From Hymenobacter sp. 5317J-9 (GTDB lineage: Bacteria; Bacteroidota; Bacteroidia; Cytophagales; Hymenobacteraceae), in NCBI RefSeq assembly GCF_022921075.1, contig NZ_CP095050.1, positions 5,196,372-5,260,371 on the forward strand: a stretch of DNA of 64,000 bases, given 5' to 3'. Shown in pieces: positions 17,542 through 26,629 of the stretch. The translations under genes were made by a program, and so were the position numbers. A model generated the notes under the pieces. It searched no databases. It was not told the origin of the DNA and was given only the letters and a program-made list of their open reading frames with translations. Every line of letters begins with the position of its first letter. Positions within the stretch are counted from its first letter, which is position 1.

Positions 17542-17936
17542 CTTCTACTACGGCAGTAAAAACATCCCGTGTATGTGCTCTTGCCTGGGTGCACCCGTGG
17601 CCAGGGGCACTGTCTTTCCGGCGACGGCGCGCCACCGTCTCCCCGGTGTTGGAGGCCGAGCCACATCTTTCGGCAACGCCCGGACACCTATCCCTCGCGT
17701 AGGCGCCCACTGCCATTGGGCTATAGCAGGCTCTCTTGATTGTATTGAATGGCGCTTGGTATCGCCGCCGCGCGGGCGTTGCCGTGGAGTATTTGTTCCA
17801 AAGGTCAGTGCGGAATTCAAACCCCGAGAAAACATTGTCACTCGCTGGGACCAAGCCCCTTGAGCATCTCATGAATCCACTACCCCCCTCTTTGTCCGTA
17901 GATTGCCCAAATGTCCTCCCTCGACTAAATCCTTAG
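17542..17936. other. 395-base stretch with no convincing gene
   Basis: I find no plausible protein here; open frames on either strand are Arg/Cys-rich and look like chance. It contains a perfect 10-base palindrome GGGTGCACCC (17588-17597) and a short stem GACGG/CCGTC (17623-17627, 17635-17639) around GGCGCGCC. It precedes the SusC gene and must hold that operon's promoter, but no clean TAnnTTTG box is visible. It could be a long structured leader, an unrecognised RNA gene or a decayed element. Confidence 0.5.
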
Positions 17937-20900
17937 ATGCGACCATTATTACTCATTGCCCTATTTTCCTCGTTGTCTGTAGCTGCGTTTGCCCAGAAAC
18001 TCACCGGGCAGGTACTAGACGCTGAATTTTCCCAACCGATACCAGGAGCCAGCGTGCAGGTAAAACGCACGCAGGCCGGTACGCTCACAAACGCTGCGGG
18101 AACGTTCACGCTGACCAATCTCCAGCCAGCCGACCTACTTGTTGTTACGTACCTGGGCTACAAATCGCAGGAAGTCCCGTTCACGGGGCAGACCAACCTG
18201 ACGGTTAAACTGGTGGCGGGCCTTGCCCTGAATGAGGTCGTCGTGACGGCCCTGGGGCTGGAGCGCAACGCCCAAAGCCTGGGCTACGCGGTGCAGAAAG
18301 TAGATGCCCGACAGGTGAGCGAGGTAAAGGCTTCTAATTTTCTCGACAACCTCTCGGGTAAAGTAGCGGGCGTCATGGTCACGGCTGGCTCAACCGGGGT
18401 GGGGGCGTCGTCGCGGATTACCATCCGAGGCGAATCGTCCTTTACCAACAACAATCCCCTGTTTGTGGTCGACGGCATTATCATAAACAACGCCACGGTG
18501 GTCAACCGGGTCGACGACGATGCCAACGGGTTTCAGGAGATTGATTTCGGCAATGGGGCGGGCGAAATCAATCCCGACGACGTGGCGTCGGTGACGGTGC
18601 TGAAGGGACCCAGCGCGGCGGCGCTCTACGGCACGCGGGCCTCGAATGGGGTCGTCCTGATTACGACCAAAGACGGAGCGTCGGCGGGCAAAGGCATTGG
18701 GGTGAGCTTCAACAGCACCTTCTACGCCGAGCAGCCGTTTCAGCTGCCTCGATTTCAGAACAGCTACGGGCAAGGGAACAGCGGGGCGTTTAAGTACGTC
18801 GACGGCCTGGGCGGGGGCGTCAACGACAATATTTCGTACAGCTACGGCCCGAAGCTGGACGCGGGCGTGCTGACGCCGCAGTACGACAGTCCCGTGACCC
18901 TGCCCAACGGCCAGGTGGTGCGCGGCGCCGATACCAAGCTCTATAGCGGCCTGCCCATCACCCCGACGCCGTTTGTGTCGCACCCCAACAACCTGAAGGA
19001 TTTTTACCAGACAGGGCATACGGCCATCAACAACCTGGCGGTTGCGGGCGACTACAACAAAGGCAGCTACCGCCTCTCTTACACCGACCTCAACAGCCAG
19101 TCGATTATTCCGGGGGTGGACCTCAAGCGCAAAACGCTGGCCGCCCGCCTGCAGTTTGACCCGGCCCGGCGCCTGAAAATCAGCTCCTCGATTAACTACA
19201 TCAACAGCGGCAGCAAAAACCGCCCCGCCACCAAGTACGGGTCGGAAAACACCAACTACGCCTTGAGTGCCTGGCTGGGCCGCCAAACCGACATCAACCC
19301 CATGAAGCAGTACTGGCAGCCGGGGCTGGAAGGCATTCAGCAATTTTCCTACAACTACACCTACTTCGACAACCCCTATTTTACGCTCTACGAAAACCGG
19401 AATTCGTTTGACCGCGACCGGCTCATCGGCAACCTGGCCCTCACGGCCGAGCTGGCCAACAACCTGACGTTGATGGTGCGGAGCAGCATGGACTACTCCA
19501 ATGAGAACCGCCAGTTTCGGCGGGCCTTCAGCAGCAACCGCTTCAAGAGCGGCGCTTACGCCGAGAACGGCGTGTTTTTCCGGGAAATCAACACCGACTT
19601 CCTGCTGAACTACACTCGCAGCCTGGGGCCGCTGTCGCTCGACGTGTCGGCGGGCGGCAACCGCATGGACCAATCGACTTCGTTCAACCAATACCAGGCC
19701 CTGACGCTGGCGCAGCCGGGCGTGTTCAAGCTCAACAACGCCGCCTCGCCGGTAGAGGTCTACCAGCAAAGCGGCCGCAAGCGCATCAACAGCCTGTACG
19801 CCCTGGCCAAGCTGGGTTATAAGGACGTGTTGTTTGTCGACATCACCGGGCGCAACGACTGGTCGAGCGCCCTGGCTACGCCCACGTCGACGGCCAATAC
19901 GGCCTTTTTCTACCCGTCGGCCTCGGCCAGCTGGGTGCTGTCGAACCAGTTCCGGCTGCCCATGGTCGTGTCCTTTGCCAAAGTGCGGGCCAGCATCGCC
20001 AACGTCGGCAACGACACCGGCCCCTACCAGACCGCGGGGGTGTACAATGCCCGGAACCCGGTTTTTTCGCAGCCGGCGTTCAGCGCCCAGAGCACCATTG
20101 CCAACACCAACCTGAAACCGGAGTCGATTACCTCGCTGGAATTTGGGGCTGATGTCCGCTTCCTCAACGACCGGCTGGGTTTCGACCTGACCTATTACGA
20201 TTCCCGCACCAGCAACCAGATTCTGTCGCTGCCTATTGCCATCCCCACGGGCTACAGCGAGCGGGTCATCAACGGGGGCGAGGTGCGCTCGCGGGGCATC
20301 GAGGCGGTGGTGAACGCCACGCCCATTCAGACAAGCCGCTTCCGCTGGAATGTGAACCTGAACTTCAGCCGGAATCGGACCACCGTGGTGTCGCTGCCCC
20401 CGGAAGCCGGGACCCTGACGCTGGGCTACAACCGCATCTACGACAACGTGAACCAGACGGTGTGGTACCAGGTGCGGCAAGGCGACCGCATGGGCGACAT
20501 GTGGGGCACGGGCTACTTGCGCAGCCCGCAGGGCGACTTCATTGTGGGCAGCAACGGGCAGTACATTGCCGACAACACGCTCAAGAAACTGGGCAACTAC
20601 AACCCCGATTTCATGGTAGGGCTGTCGAACCAATTCAGCGTCGGGAATTTCAATGTCGGCTTTCTGCTCGACTGGCGACAGGGCGGCATTCTGGTGTCGC
20701 GGACGCTGGCGCTGGCCGGCGTGGCGGGTCAGCTGATTGAAACGGCTGACCGGCCCGATGCCGGCATTGTGGCCAAAGGCGTGGTGAATGTGGGCACCCC
20801 CGAAAACCCGATTTACCAGCCAAATACGAAGGCCATTCCGGCCGAAACCTACTACCGGATGTACTACGACCGCAACAACGAGGAGAACAGCACCTACGAT

Positions 20901-21152
20901 GCCTCCTACGTCAAGCTGCGGGAGTTCACCATCGGCTTCACGGTGCCGCAGACGGCATGGTTGACCAACAAGCTGCACACGCAGCGGCTGACCGTTGCCT
21001 TAATCGGCCGGAACCTGCTGGCCTTGTCGCACATCCCGCACTTCGACCCCGAGCAGACCTCCTTCCAGCAAAATCAACTGCAGACGGGCGTCGAGGACAT
21101 GACCTACCCCACCACCCGCAACGTGGGCCTGAAGCTCAGCGCGAACTTCTAA
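17937..21152 (+). CDS. SusC/RagA-family TonB-linked outer-membrane protein
   Basis: The protein has 1071 residues, the normal SusC length. A signal peptide (ending AAFAQ) is followed by a carboxypeptidase-like regulatory domain (about 22-105, LTGQVLDAEFSQPIPGASV), the plug domain (about 115-235, with LFVVDGI and ALYGTRASNGV) and a beta-barrel to the C-terminus (ending GLKLSANF). No N-terminal STN domain is present, so sigma/anti-sigma signalling through this receptor is unlikely. It should import a bulky nutrient together with the SusD-like lipoprotein 16 bases downstream. No glycoside hydrolase accompanies it, so a sugar polymer need not be the substrate. Confidence 0.95.
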   Translation: MRPLLLIALFSSLSVAAFAQKLTGQVLDAEFSQPIPGASVQVKRTQAGTLTNAAGTFTLTNLQPADLLVVTYLGYKSQEVPFTGQTNLTVKLVAGLALNEVVVTALGLERNAQSLGYAVQKVDARQVSEVKASNFLDNLSGKVAGVMVTAGSTGVGASSRITIRGESSFTNNNPLFVVDGIIINNATVVNRVDDDANGFQEIDFGNGAGEINPDDVASVTVLKGPSAAALYGTRASNGVVLITTKDGASAGKGIGVSFNSTFYAEQPFQLPRFQNSYGQGNSGAFKYVDGLGGGVNDNISYSYGPKLDAGVLTPQYDSPVTLPNGQVVRGADTKLYSGLPITPTPFVSHPNNLKDFYQTGHTAINNLAVAGDYNKGSYRLSYTDLNSQSIIPGVDLKRKTLAARLQFDPARRLKISSSINYINSGSKNRPATKYGSENTNYALSAWLGRQTDINPMKQYWQPGLEGIQQFSYNYTYFDNPYFTLYENRNSFDRDRLIGNLALTAELANNLTLMVRSSMDYSNENRQFRRAFSSNRFKSGAYAENGVFFREINTDFLLNYTRSLGPLSLDVSAGGNRMDQSTSFNQYQALTLAQPGVFKLNNAASPVEVYQQSGRKRINSLYALAKLGYKDVLFVDITGRNDWSSALATPTSTANTAFFYPSASASWVLSNQFRLPMVVSFAKVRASIANVGNDTGPYQTAGVYNARNPVFSQPAFSAQSTIANTNLKPESITSLEFGADVRFLNDRLGFDLTYYDSRTSNQILSLPIAIPTGYSERVINGGEVRSRGIEAVVNATPIQTSRFRWNVNLNFSRNRTTVVSLPPEAGTLTLGYNRIYDNVNQTVWYQVRQGDRMGDMWGTGYLRSPQGDFIVGSNGQYIADNTLKKLGNYNPDFMVGLSNQFSVGNFNVGFLLDWRQGGILVSRTLALAGVAGQLIETADRPDAGIVAKGVVNVGTPENPIYQPNTKAIPAETYYRMYYDRNNEENSTYDASYVKLREFTIGFTVPQTAWLTNKLHTQRLTVALIGRNLLALSHIPHFDPEQTSFQQNQLQTGVEDMTYPTTRNVGLKLSANF

Positions 21153-21168
21153 GCCCCACCACCCGAAC

Positions 21169-22617
21169 ATGAAACGGAAAATATACAGCGTCCTGCTGCT
21201 GACCGCACTGGCGGGCGTTTTGCCCGCCTGCACGGATAGATTCGAGGAAATCAACACGAACCCCAACGCGCCGGTCGATGTGCAACCGTCGCTGCTGCTG
21301 CGCAAAGTCATCTTCGACTACGGCGAGCAGATGTCGTACGAAGCCTTCGTGGCGGGCAACCTGCTGGGGCAGTACTTCACGGCCATCGACTTCAACCTCT
21401 TCGACCGGCACAGCCTGAGCGAGCCGCAGTACGGCGGCAATCCCTGGCCGTTTCTGTACAGCAACCTGCGCGACAACGAGATTCTGCTGCAAAAAGCGCG
21501 CGCCAATGCGGCTTTCGGGGTGTACGAAGGGCCGGCCCTGATTCTGAAAGCCTACCTCGCCGCCCAACTGACGGACCTGTATGGCGACGTGCCCTACAGC
21601 CAGGCGCTGCAGGGCCAAACCGGAGTGATTACGCCGGCTTACGACAGCCAGGAATCCATCTACACGGCCCCTGGCGGCATCCTCGACAACCTTGATAAGG
21701 GCATTGCCTCCATCAACAACTACAACGGGGCGACGGCGCTCGACGGCGACCTGCTCTACAGTGGCAACCGCAGCAAATGGGTGCTGTTTGCCAACTCGCT
21801 GAAAATTAAATACCTGATGCGCATATCAGGTAAGGTTAACGTGCAAGCAGCCCTGCAAAAAGTCGTGGCCGACGGCAACTACATCAAGACGAATGCGGAC
21901 AATGCCGCATTCCGATTCTCGCTGACGCAGCCCAATAACTTCCGCATGGCGACGGCCCGCATCGGTGATTATAACCTGTTCATCATGTCCAAAACCAGCG
22001 AAGAACTGCTCGCGGGGCTGGGCGACGCCCGGGTGGCAACGTACTTTCGGCCCACGGCGGCCAATCCGGGTGCCTACAAAGGCTTGTTGAACGGACCCGA
22101 TGCCTCAAAACTCTCCATCTCGTTGGCCGATTACTCGTTCACAGGAACCATCTTCCGGGAAAACTCGGACCGTTTATCGGCCAGCTACATGACTGCGGCC
22201 GAAACCAGCTTCTGGCTGGCCGAAGCTGCCCAACGCGGGCTGGTGTCCGCATCGGCGCGGACCTTGTATGAGCAGGGCATTACTCAGTCGTTTGCCTACT
22301 GGGGCACGGCGCTGCCCGCCACTTACCTCACCAGCACCAAGGTGGCGTACGGGCAGAACGGCCAGAACCCCATCGAGCAGATACTGACGCAGAAATGGCT
22401 GCATAACCTCAACAACGGCTACGAAGGGTGGAACGAGTACCGCCGCACGGGATTTCCCCGCCTGAAAACGGTTTCAGCCAGCCTCAATAATGGGCTGATT
22501 CCCGTGCGCATGCCCTACCCCGGCACAGAGAGTGCGCTGAACGCGACGCAGTACAAAATAGCGGCCGCCAACACCCAGAACAACAGCATCAACGTCCCCG
22601 TGTGGTGGGCTCGCTGA
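21169..22617 (+). CDS. SusD/RagB-family nutrient-binding lipoprotein (SusD-like_2 type)
   Basis: The protein has 482 residues. The signal sequence ends GVLPAC, with the lipid Cys at 21, followed at once by FEEINTNPNAP, the typical opening of the SusD-like_2 branch. Helical TPR-like segments follow (ALILKAYLAAQLTDLYGDVPYSQALQ, quoted in part) and the C-terminal segment ends VPVWWAR. It should cap the SusC barrel on the outer surface. The start lies 16 bases after the SusC stop, and the next gene begins 10 bases after its stop, so all belong to one operon. Confidence 0.93.
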   Translation: MKRKIYSVLLLTALAGVLPACTDRFEEINTNPNAPVDVQPSLLLRKVIFDYGEQMSYEAFVAGNLLGQYFTAIDFNLFDRHSLSEPQYGGNPWPFLYSNLRDNEILLQKARANAAFGVYEGPALILKAYLAAQLTDLYGDVPYSQALQGQTGVITPAYDSQESIYTAPGGILDNLDKGIASINNYNGATALDGDLLYSGNRSKWVLFANSLKIKYLMRISGKVNVQAALQKVVADGNYIKTNADNAAFRFSLTQPNNFRMATARIGDYNLFIMSKTSEELLAGLGDARVATYFRPTAANPGAYKGLLNGPDASKLSISLADYSFTGTIFRENSDRLSASYMTAAETSFWLAEAAQRGLVSASARTLYEQGITQSFAYWGTALPATYLTSTKVAYGQNGQNPIEQILTQKWLHNLNNGYEGWNEYRRTGFPRLKTVSASLNNGLIPVRMPYPGTESALNATQYKIAAANTQNNSINVPVWWAR

Positions 22618-22627
22618 TTCCCCCCGT

Positions 22628-23983
22628 ATGAGCACAACCCTGTGGCAATGGGCCTTGGTCCTGGCCTCCAGCATCACGCTGTTTTTGGTGTCGCCGCTGT
22701 CGCGCACCGCGCCCGAATTTTTCCGGGGCGCCCGCAAAGAGCGCACCCCCAACACTGTTTTCCTGACGAGTAGTCTGGTCATCTCCTGGCTGTTTGCCAA
22801 GTCGATTACCAATGCCGCCAACCTGGGCCAAAGCTTCGGGCTGGTGGGGGGCGTGGCCTACGCGGGGTACTACCTGTCGTTTTTGGTGGCCGGTTTTGTC
22901 ATTGTGTCCATGCGCAGCAAAGGGGGCTACCGCAGCATCCACCATTTTCTGGAATCGAAGTATGGCGCGGGGGCGGTGGTCGTCTTCACCTTCCTGATTA
23001 TCATTCGGCTGTACAACGAAATCTGGTCCAACACCATCGTCATCGGCTCTTATTTTGGTGCCCAGGGCACGTCTGCTTACTACGTGGCCATTGTGGTGTT
23101 TACTCTGCTCACGCTGGCCTACACGCTCAAAGGCGGCATGAGCAGCTCGATTATGACCGACGTGATTCAGCTCTCGCTCTTCGTGGTGCTGCTCACGGTC
23201 ATTCTGGGGTTTATCCTGCCGCAGTACGGGGGCAGCCTGCAGCCCTTTCTGAGCAGTGGAGAATGGACCTTGGGGCAGGGAGTCGATTTGCTGCTGGTGG
23301 CCCTGGTGCAGTGCTTCAGCTACCCGTTCCACGACCCGGTGCTCACCGACCGGGGGTTTATCTCCGACACGCGCACCACGCTGCGGTCCTACCTCTGGGC
23401 GGGGGCCATCGGCTCGGGCTGCATCATCTTTTTTAGCTTCGTGGGCATCTTCGCCAAGCTCAACGGCCTGACCGGTGAGGCCCCGGTGGCCGTGGCGCGG
23501 TACTTCGGGGTGCCGATGCTGCTGCTGATGAACCTCATCATGGTTACCTCAGCCTCGTCGACCCTGGATTCGGCCATGGCCTCCTTCTCCAAACTAATCA
23601 GCATCGACCTGAGCAAAGCGGCCGTGCCCAGCGTATCGCGAGGACGGTGGGCCATGGTGATTTTGACAGTGCTAGGCACCATCCCGGTGTTTTTCAACCC
23701 CGCCATTCTGTCGGCCACCACCATCAGCGGTACGCTGGTGCTGGGCCTGGCCCCCGTGTTTTTGTTCTGGAATGTGCCCGTCCCGCGCCTGGCTTTTCAC
23801 CTATCGGTCATTGGCGGCCTTGTGCTAGGCGGTTTGCTGACGCTGTTTCCGCTGCCCGATACCTTGCACCTGGGCGACGGCAAATACGGGGCGCTGCTCA
23901 GCACGAACCTGATTACGTCCGCTTTCTGTTTCGGCGTATTCGGGCTCTGTGCTCTTCTCCCCAAAAAGCCACATCATGGATAG
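22628..23983 (+). CDS. sodium/solute symporter family (SSS) transporter
   Basis: The protein has 451 residues with about 12 hydrophobic segments. The diagnostic stretch is LKGGMSSSIMTDVIQLSLF (about residues 165-183), matching the SSS signature in which GGM is followed by TDxIQ. SASSTLDSAMASFSKLISID also fits the conserved helix-8 Ser/Thr sodium-site region. It should carry across the inner membrane what SusC/D bring through the outer membrane. The substrate (sugar, nucleoside, amino acid, osmolyte) cannot be read from sequence. Its stop overlaps the start of the next gene by 8 bases. Confidence 0.88.
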   Translation: MSTTLWQWALVLASSITLFLVSPLSRTAPEFFRGARKERTPNTVFLTSSLVISWLFAKSITNAANLGQSFGLVGGVAYAGYYLSFLVAGFVIVSMRSKGGYRSIHHFLESKYGAGAVVVFTFLIIIRLYNEIWSNTIVIGSYFGAQGTSAYYVAIVVFTLLTLAYTLKGGMSSSIMTDVIQLSLFVVLLTVILGFILPQYGGSLQPFLSSGEWTLGQGVDLLLVALVQCFSYPFHDPVLTDRGFISDTRTTLRSYLWAGAIGSGCIIFFSFVGIFAKLNGLTGEAPVAVARYFGVPMLLLMNLIMVTSASSTLDSAMASFSKLISIDLSKAAVPSVSRGRWAMVILTVLGTIPVFFNPAILSATTISGTLVLGLAPVFLFWNVPVPRLAFHLSVIGGLVLGGLLTLFPLPDTLHLGDGKYGALLSTNLITSAFCFGVFGLCALLPKKPHHG

Positions 23984-24842
23984 CCCACTTACCACAGACC
24001 TCGGCACGCGCAGCGGCCGGCTGCTCGTTTTCGGCGGGCCTTACTCCAACCTACAGGCGCTGGAGGCGCTCAAAGACATTGCCGACCAGCTGCAGATTCC
24101 GGCGGGCAACGTCATCTGCACCGGCGACATCGTGGGCTACTGCGCCCAACCCGAAGCAGCAGTGCAGTTTGTGAAAGACTGGGGGGTGCACGCCATTCAG
24201 GGCAATGTGGAGCAGAACATCATCCGGGGCGAAGACGACTGCGGCTGCAACTTCGCCGAGGGCAGCCGGTGCGACCTGTTGTCGCGCGCCTGGTTTCCCT
24301 ACGCGGTGCGGAACCTATCGGCGGACTCGGTCGCTTGGCTGAACACCCTGCCGCTCCAATTGTCTTTCCGGTATGCGGCCAAGGCGGTAGCCGTGCTGCA
24401 CGGTGCGGCCACCGGCATCGCCGATTTCGTATTCGCATCAACACCCTGGCCGGTGAAAGAAACCAGCTTTGCCATTACCGGGGCCGAGGTGATACTGGCC
24501 GGCCACGCCGGACTGCCCTTTGCCGATGAGCAAGCCGGCAAATGCTGGCTCAACGCGGGCGTGATTGGGATGCCCGCCAACGATGGCACCCCGCGGGTCT
24601 GGTATCTGCTGCTCGATGACACCAATAGGCAGTTTAGCTACGCCTTTCACGCCTTTACCTATGACAACGGCAAGGCTCATCGGCTAATGCAAGCAAATGG
24701 GCTCCCCGATTCTTATGCCGAAACGCTCCTAACGGGCATCTGGGATAACTGCGAAATTTTGCCAGAAGCGGAGAAGGCTTTACAAGGCCGGGCTATTGCG
24801 CTGCATTATGAAGCGACTGAACTAAACGGCTCTTTGGGCTAG
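23976..24842 (+). CDS. metallophosphoesterase-fold protein with an altered metal site
   Basis: The protein has 288 residues and is cytoplasmic. The fold's motifs are in order: FGGPYSN (19-25) in place of xxDxHGN, CTGDIVGY (48-55), GNVE (76-79), VLHG (140-143), AGHAGLPF (175-182) in place of GHTHxP, and LNAGVIGMP. Asp and His of DxH become Gly21 and Tyr23, and the last His of GHxH becomes Gly179. Asp51, Asn77, His142 and His177 remain. A Cys-rich insert CGC (89-91) with Cys99 follows GNVE. The ATG at 23976 overlaps the symporter stop by 8 bases, so translation is probably coupled. The 157 bases after the stop hold no gene and no clear terminator. Confidence 0.75.
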   Translation: MDSPLTTDLGTRSGRLLVFGGPYSNLQALEALKDIADQLQIPAGNVICTGDIVGYCAQPEAAVQFVKDWGVHAIQGNVEQNIIRGEDDCGCNFAEGSRCDLLSRAWFPYAVRNLSADSVAWLNTLPLQLSFRYAAKAVAVLHGAATGIADFVFASTPWPVKETSFAITGAEVILAGHAGLPFADEQAGKCWLNAGVIGMPANDGTPRVWYLLLDDTNRQFSYAFHAFTYDNGKAHRLMQANGLPDSYAETLLTGIWDNCEILPEAEKALQGRAIALHYEATELNGSLG

Positions 24843-24999
24843 ACTGCTGAGTTGCCCAATACCAGGTGCCCAATCGACTGCTAAAGTCAAAAGCTAGTCC
24901 AAGTAACTCGTCTACGAGCTACTGTTGACAAAACGCAGCTGAGACGGAGTTCGTGAGAACAATATTTATTCTAACTGCACGAAGGCGAATCTCAACGAC

Positions 25000-25323
25000 T
25001 CACAGCTCTTCCACCGCCCCGCTGCCGCGCAGGAAGTTTTCCAGCTGCCGGGCGCGGGCCGTTTCGTGGGCCAACAGGGCCTGCAGGCGCACGAGGCGTT
25101 GGCGCATGGCCAGGATTACATCCAGTGCTTCGGGGGGCAGGCTGAGCTCGTGGTAGAGGCGGGCTAGGCGGGGCAGGTCGTCGGGCTCGTCCACGATGAC
25201 GGTTTCGGGCGCGGGAGCGGCGCGCAGCAGGCCGGCCTGCAGGAACTCGTGCAGCTCGGCCGGCGCCAGGCCGTAGCGAACGTTGCACTCCTGGAAAGTG
25301 AGGGTGATGAGGTGCGTTTCCAT
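25000..25323 (-). CDS. cbpM: CbpM-like chaperone modulator
   Basis: The protein has 107 residues. Its helical pattern (LPRLARLYHELSLPPEALDVIL) and its position 12 bases after a CbpA-type DnaJ gene match CbpM, the MerR_2-fold inhibitor that binds the J-domain of CbpA and controls its co-chaperone activity. It carries no DNA-binding N-terminus of the full MerR type. The identification combines sequence pattern and context. Confidence 0.8.
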   Translation of the reverse strand: METHLITLTFQECNVRYGLAPAELHEFLQAGLLRAAPAPETVIVDEPDDLPRLARLYHELSLPPEALDVILAMRQRLVRLQALLAHETARARQLENFLRGSGAVEEL

Positions 25324-25335
25324 AACAACAAGGGG

Positions 25336-26274
25336 TTAGGCGTCGGGCCGCAGGGCCGCCAGCTGCTTGATGAGGTCTTTTTCCTGGTCGGTGAGGTGCT
25401 GGGGCAGCGTCAGGTTCAGGCGCAGGTAGAGGTCGCCGAACTGGCCGTTCTTGCGGTACACGGGAAAGCCTTTGCCGCGCAGGCGCAGGCGGGTGCCGTT
25501 GGGGGTTTCGGGCTTGAGCTTGATTTTGACGGGCCCGCTGAGCGTGTCCACGGTTTGCTCGCCGCCCAGCAGGGCCTTGTACACGCTCACGGGCACGTCC
25601 TGGGTGAGGTCGTCGCCGGTGCGGGCGTAGCGGGCGTCGGGCCGAATGCGGAAGGTGATGAGCAGCGAGCCGTTGGGTCCGCCGTTGCGGCCGGGGCCGC
25701 CCTGGTCGCGCAGCCGGATGGTCTGGCCGTCGGCCACGCCGGGCTGAATGGTGAGGCGCAGGTTTTTGCCGTTCACCGTAATGGTGCGCGGGCCGCCGCG
25801 GTAGGCTTCTTCCAGGCTCAGCTCCAGCTCGGCCTGATAGTCCTGGCCGGCGCCGGGGCGGGTGCTGCGGCCGCCCCCGGCGCCGCCCATGCCGCCAAAC
25901 AGGGAGCTGAAGAAGTCGGAGAAGTCCTCGCCCTCGCCAAAGGGACTGCCCTGGCTGCCGCCGAAGCCGCCGCCGCCGCCCTGGGTGTACTGGCTCCAGT
26001 CGAAGCCCCCGCCGGGCTGGCCAGCCCCGCCGCCGGGCTGCTGCTGGTAGCGCTGCCAGTCGGCTCCGAACTGGTCGTATTTCTTGCGCTTGTCGGGGTC
26101 GCTGAGGACTTCGTTGGCCTCGTTGATTTCCTTGAACTTCTGTTCCGCCGTTTTGTCGTTGGGGTTGACGTCGGGGTGGTGCTGGCGGGCCAGCTTGCGA
26201 TAGGCCTTCTTGATTTGTTCGGGCGTAGCCGTTTTGTCGAGGCCCAGCGTCTTGTAATAGTCTTTGTAATCCAT
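25336..26274 (-). CDS. cbpA: DnaJ-class co-chaperone, CbpA type
   Basis: The protein has 312 residues. The N-terminal J-domain (1-70) has the HPD motif at residues 33-35 (RQHHPDVNP). A Gly/Phe/Gln-rich linker (about 78-140) and two DnaJ C-terminal peptide-binding domains follow. The zinc-finger repeats CxxCxGxG of DnaJ are absent, which makes it CbpA-like (DnaJB type). It stimulates DnaK ATPase and delivers clients. The partner cbpM follows 12 bases downstream. Confidence 0.92.
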   Translation of the reverse strand: MDYKDYYKTLGLDKTATPEQIKKAYRKLARQHHPDVNPNDKTAEQKFKEINEANEVLSDPDKRKKYDQFGADWQRYQQQPGGGAGQPGGGFDWSQYTQGGGGGFGGSQGSPFGEGEDFSDFFSSLFGGMGGAGGGRSTRPGAGQDYQAELELSLEEAYRGGPRTITVNGKNLRLTIQPGVADGQTIRLRDQGGPGRNGGPNGSLLITFRIRPDARYARTGDDLTQDVPVSVYKALLGGEQTVDTLSGPVKIKLKPETPNGTRLRLRGKGFPVYRKNGQFGDLYLRLNLTLPQHLTDQEKDLIKQLAALRPDA

Positions 26275-26629
26275 TGCGAAAAGTCCTTGGGAGGATGGCC
26301 GAATGACCGGAACGGCAGCAAGTTATTCGCTGCGGCGGCAGCTTGGTTATCTGGCCGGCTGGGCGGTGCGCCCGGGCGTGGGCAGCCCCGGCCGCAGCTC
26401 AACCTTAGCCGCCTTCGGGCCCAGCTGCAGCAAACGGGCACCAAAATTGAAAGGTGGGGTTTTGAACGGAAATTTTGGTCAAAAGTTGGCTATTTTCCAC
26501 TAAGTGAATCCTCAACCTTTTTGCACTCGTACATTAAGCCAAGATGAATTTGAATGTCAAATATTGTGTAACTTGCGCTCTAATAGAGATTCATCCTACT
26601 GTTTAAATTATTTCATTTTTAATTTTTCC
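26275..26629. other. 355-base intergenic region, AT-rich on its right side
   Basis: This is the divergent space between cbpA (minus) and the DUF6799-like gene (plus). From about 26450 the composition turns clearly AT-rich, unlike the rest of the window, as expected for promoters. An in-frame upstream extension of the plus-strand gene reaches 26504 but is rich in Cys, Asn and Phe, unlike the gene, and I treat it as non-coding. No exact TAnnTTTG box was identified. Confidence 0.4.

Noticed and set aside
17480..17872. A 130-codon minus-strand frame covering part of the non-coding gap and the end of the ZIP gene
   Set aside because: It is Arg/Ala/Cys-rich, begins in the gap and runs antisense into a real gene. 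No motif was recognised.
18390..20978. An 862-codon open frame on the minus strand
   Set aside because: It lies opposite the SusC gene, lacks any motif and has the Val/His/Arg-rich composition of antisense shadows.
24953..25156. A 67-codon plus-strand frame
   Set aside because: It overlaps cbpM on the opposite strand and is Ser/Arg-rich without features.
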